Below are positions 60,793 to 64,000 of a stretch of DNA of 64,000 nucleotides, in pieces. This stretch comes from Gibbula magus (Eukaryota > Mollusca > Gastropoda > Trochida > Trochidae), in assembly GCA_936450465.1 (NCBI GenBank), contig OW388296.1, forward strand, positions 56,472,431 through 56,536,430, written 5' to 3'. The position numbers and the translations under genes were made by a program. Under the pieces are notes generated by a model. The model searched no databases. It was given only the letters and a program-made list of their open reading frames with translations, and had not been told where the DNA came from. How positions within the stretch are numbered: the stretch's first letter is position 1; every line of letters starts with the position of its first letter.

Positions 60793-61917
60793 AAATCCTC
60801 TTTGCTAGGATTAGTGCACTACAACAATGTAAAACTATAATTGTAGAAGTGTCTGGTAATGTCCATGTTCTTCTTATCCAATCACAATATGCACAACTAA
60901 AAATGTAAAGATAATGATCAATAAAAATAAATTATCATAAACTTTCTACCAAAGAAAATAAAGGTATCCTGTATCTTTTGAATGTCTATTTTTTATCTAG
61001 TAACGACAATATTGGCAATGAAAACATCCACACAGATATTATCGTGAGAAGTACACATGCGTTCTGATCCTGTTATTATTCAGTCTTATTGAGTTCATGC
61101 CAAATGCAGACATCTTTCTGCTCGCATGGTCGCTTTCATGGTCCTCTTAGGCGGTTATTGATCTAATTACTCTCTGGGGAAGTGCAAGAATATGGTATCC
61201 ATTTACCCTTCTGTTGACATTTCTCTTACATATAATTCATGTAGCTGATACATTTACGGATTTATTGGATTTAATTTGTCCATGACCTTGCAAAGATAGA
61301 AACGTTACCGTTATAAAGGTATGGTTACATTTGCAGCGTCAAGAATCAGCAGATAATACTCTCCAAAATTGAAATTATTGTGCAATTGAAGTTAGGAAAT
61401 GATTAGTCACTGACTTGAAATACCAAAATTAATGATAAAACGTGCCATAAAGTGATGATTTAGGAAGCCTTTGTTACCAGTCAGATGTACAATATAAATT
61501 ATAATGTAGACAGTACGGGTGAATGTTGTATTGATCGTAAGCTTCGTGTCAGGGTAATATCGTCTAAGGATGTTTCTGAGTACCACATGACGGTACATAT
61601 GACAACACAATCAGTCTCCACCTATTGATGTGATTCTGCCATAGAAACAGTTTTATAACTCACCGATGGACTATTCTACAAAGAAACTCCATGTATATGT
61701 ACACTTCTCCATGCATGATCGCTTGATGTACAGGACAAGGATCTGCGTCGAGTCGTCGCGTTCTCAGAATGAAGAAGTTGTCATCCATAAAACTTGTCCT
61801 TCCAATGTTTTGGATGCAATGAAGAAAATAGGGGTGATACAGGTTGGTTGGACACGAGAAGAACGTGTATTTGGTAATTCCTTCCTGTTAATATTAATCA
61901 CAGTTGACATGACATAA
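60793..61917 (+). pseudogene. ZP-like exon set, unit 3
   Basis: Exon A is truncated at its 5' side by the replaced segment and resumes after TGTCACACAG at 60,793 in a frame matching unit 2 (EILFARISALQQCKT). It ends at AT|GTAAAG (60,905). Exon B starts at 61,464 but has lost 31 bases relative to unit 2, shifting the frame before MYNINYNVDSTGECC. The distal part, 61,666-61,917, is an intact 83-codon frame with LHVYVHF, RTRICVESS and IHKTCPSN, then an early TAA in place of the longer end of unit 1. The conserved TAG before it remains. Confidence 0.4.
61030..61235 (+). promoter_or_regulatory. Conserved block C, copy 5 (unit 3)
   Basis: GACATCTTTCTGCTCGCATG starts at 61,109. The ATG at 61,126 opens M-V-A-F-M-V-L-L-G-G-Y with TGA at 61,159. 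One substitution (ATGGTC) alters residue 2 from I to V and keeps a hydrophobic residue. Confidence 0.35.
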
Positions 61918-64000
61918 TGTCAGTGATATTTAGCTGGGTTACAAGTATAGCTGGAACATTAAAATGACAACAATCCTGATATGAGTCGTCATAGCTCGAG
62001 TAGTGTTTAAAGGCCTACATCCATAGATTGTATTTGATTGAATGCCAAAATAAGATAAATGAGATACAGTCTACCTTTCTTGTGCGAAGTACAAACTAAA
62101 CGTTAATTAAAATGCATGATTTTCAAATATCACAAATCGAAGTAAACCAGTGTTTCAAAAGTATTAATTCATATGTGATTGTTACGATTGGTCATTATTG
62201 AAGTACCGATACGGCTATAGGGTATGGCTATATCGGGGTATGGAAAAGCCAATCATCTTCTAGTTACATCTTAATTAGTTACAAGAAGTTACTCAACTTT
62301 TCTTGCAGGATTTTCTCGAACGCGATGTCGAGGAATAGAAATTCAAATTAGTTTTAGATTTAATTTAACCATTGCAAAGTGTTTCATCTGAAAGGGATAA
62401 TCATATCATGTCATATTTCAGCGCACTTACAGAAAACTATACATGTATCACAGAAAACGATAGATAATGCAAAATAATATTCTCAATTAAGCATGCATTT
62501 TAAGGTACTCTGACATTTCATTTACATTTCTCTGACGGTCAAAATTGAAATGTCAAACGTTCCTAAACGCAACTTCCATTGATGAAGATTAACGTATTTC
62601 CTGTAATGTATTCATAATTCTGGTCACCAAAAGAGGGGCATCGAGATAATGTCTCTCCTGTTGGTTAGCAGATCTATCAACATGCCCGTTATGTTCCATG
62701 AAGAATTGTATTGGATATTATGGACATTTCCACGGGGTAAATATGAAGCATTACTGGAGATGTTTTAGTGCACCCTAACAGTCTCAGCAGTTGAAAGACC
62801 TTGTGTTCAAATAGTACACAAACTTCAGTACAAAGATGATGCGTGTTGAGTATGATACAAAAATGTACTAATGCGACACAGGAGCATTAATCAAGTTCAT
62901 ATCCATTATTCTGCCCACGAGTGCCAGCAGTGAGGTTCTCCTGTGATTGCCAATTTTTCAATGTCATTGCTATGATGTTTCTTGATTATTTGTATCCAAT
63001 CAGTGCATGACATTGGTTTAGAATTAATAAACTGCCATGTGCATGTGTTACTTTGACATTTTTTAGCTCTGAAGTGGTATTTATGCATTCCCTTTGTTTG
63101 TTGAACAATCACTCGTGTCTTTAATCTGTGGAATCATGAGATTAGTAGATAGAATTTTGAATTTTGGAACATGAAATCGAGGAATTTAATTTGATCTTTG
63201 ATTAATCATTGTAAACCTAGTTATGGAAGAAGTCGATCTCTGAACAAACACGACTCTACATACAAAAACAGCAATACAATTATGCGCTTATCAATAAATA
63301 ATCACCCTTGATAATACTTTCTTTCGTTCGAATTCGAAATAACAAGCTCAAAGGATTCAATTCAACCCAACATTGCACTTTGAAAATGTCACTCGTGCAA
63401 TTTGATAATGATGCAAATGACTAATAAAACCTGATAACAATTCATTATACCTTATGCTTTTCACTTGTCACCAGACATATCTTTATATATAATTTACCAT
63501 TTTCGGCAATTTCAATATTACAGTTTTTGGGACTGTTTACTAACTACTCGTATACATACGAACGATATGACAAATGTGTAGTCTATCGAACTGATTATAA
63601 CCAAGTAAATTGTTCTCTAAACAATATACTTTGAATTTAATCTTGGCTATAGGCCTATCGAGAACCAAAATTGTCCTGAAATTTCGATAACCTTAAATAA
63701 GTGACATTTCCCTATTAGTTATTTACAGTACTCTGTCTGGTGATATTTCAACGAGATATCATACAAGGATCGTATAATATGATGAATACATATCAATTAA
63801 GTTACAACACTTGACAAGAACCATGAATACAATATATAGGCATTCGCAAAGAAATACGTAAGTGAAGTCATTGTTCTAGCATCAAATGCAAGCTTCAGTT
63901 GCAGCAATAAATCACGATCGTCCTAACGACAGGACAGAAAACCTCTAAAACCAATCAAAATCAAAAACATTCATGTAAATTATTGTTCTTTGTGTTCATA

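Larger units (their letters stand above)
59096..64000. repeat. Tandem array unit 3, cut by the window end
   Basis: The third unit, about 4.9 kb visible, follows unit 2 through the MITE, ZP-like exons, block C, X and Y (62.4-62.94 kb) and onward noncoding sequence. The last bases match unit 2 at about 56.86 kb, so roughly 2.2 kb of this unit lies beyond the window and the array may continue. Confidence 0.85.

Overview
This is an AT-rich eukaryotic nuclear window with no bacterial signatures and no complete gene that I can defend. Most open frames are under 100 codons. The repeats point to a marine mollusc, probably a gastropod: tRNA-derived SINEs ending in (GAGT)n next to an ACGCCGC motif, Helentron-like elements with ACGG microsatellites and terminal GC hairpins, and a mollusc-style tRNA-Glu-like SINE. 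The host assignment rests on remembered repeat families and was not tested by a search.

Layout. 0.5-9 kb is a transposon graveyard. It holds a Helentron-like element (0.99-1.8 kb), a complete tRNA-Arg-derived SINE (3.9-4.25 kb), a decayed multi-exon pseudogene of a transposon-associated protein family (4.4-6.2 kb), and a nested insertion stack (7.05-8.9 kb). In that stack a LINE C-terminal coding end was invaded by a SINE tail with a target-site duplication and by a Helentron-like element, which itself received a CpG-rich element with 76-bp inverted repeats. 9-41 kb is mostly featureless intergenic or intronic sequence. It carries scattered dispersed repeats (16.2-17.1, 21.36-21.69, 24.8-25.3, 31.3-32.2 and 34.9 kb), two minisatellites, fold-back sequences and a few weak exon-like ORFs.

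41.6-64 kb is the most structured part. Diverged remnants (41.6-45.0 kb) lead into a tandem array of about 7-kb units: 45,141-52,020, 52,021-59,095 and 59,096 to the window end. Each unit carries exon-like blocks whose second half looks like the C-terminal half of a zona pellucida (ZP) domain. GT-AG junctions give the same reading phase in units 1 and 2, but every copy also has its own disabling changes. Five copies of a strongly conserved block, TATA-like in the two older copies, hold the same 11-codon hydrophobic micro-ORF. Insertions date the array. A SINE is shared by units 1 and 2. A 489-bp TTAA-type MITE is present in units 2 and 3, and its exact empty site survives in unit 1.

The best reading is a tandemly duplicated, decaying family of secreted ZP-like genes in a mollusc, surrounded by nested transposons. 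The ZP assignment and the promoter interpretation are inferences that need profile searches and transcript data.
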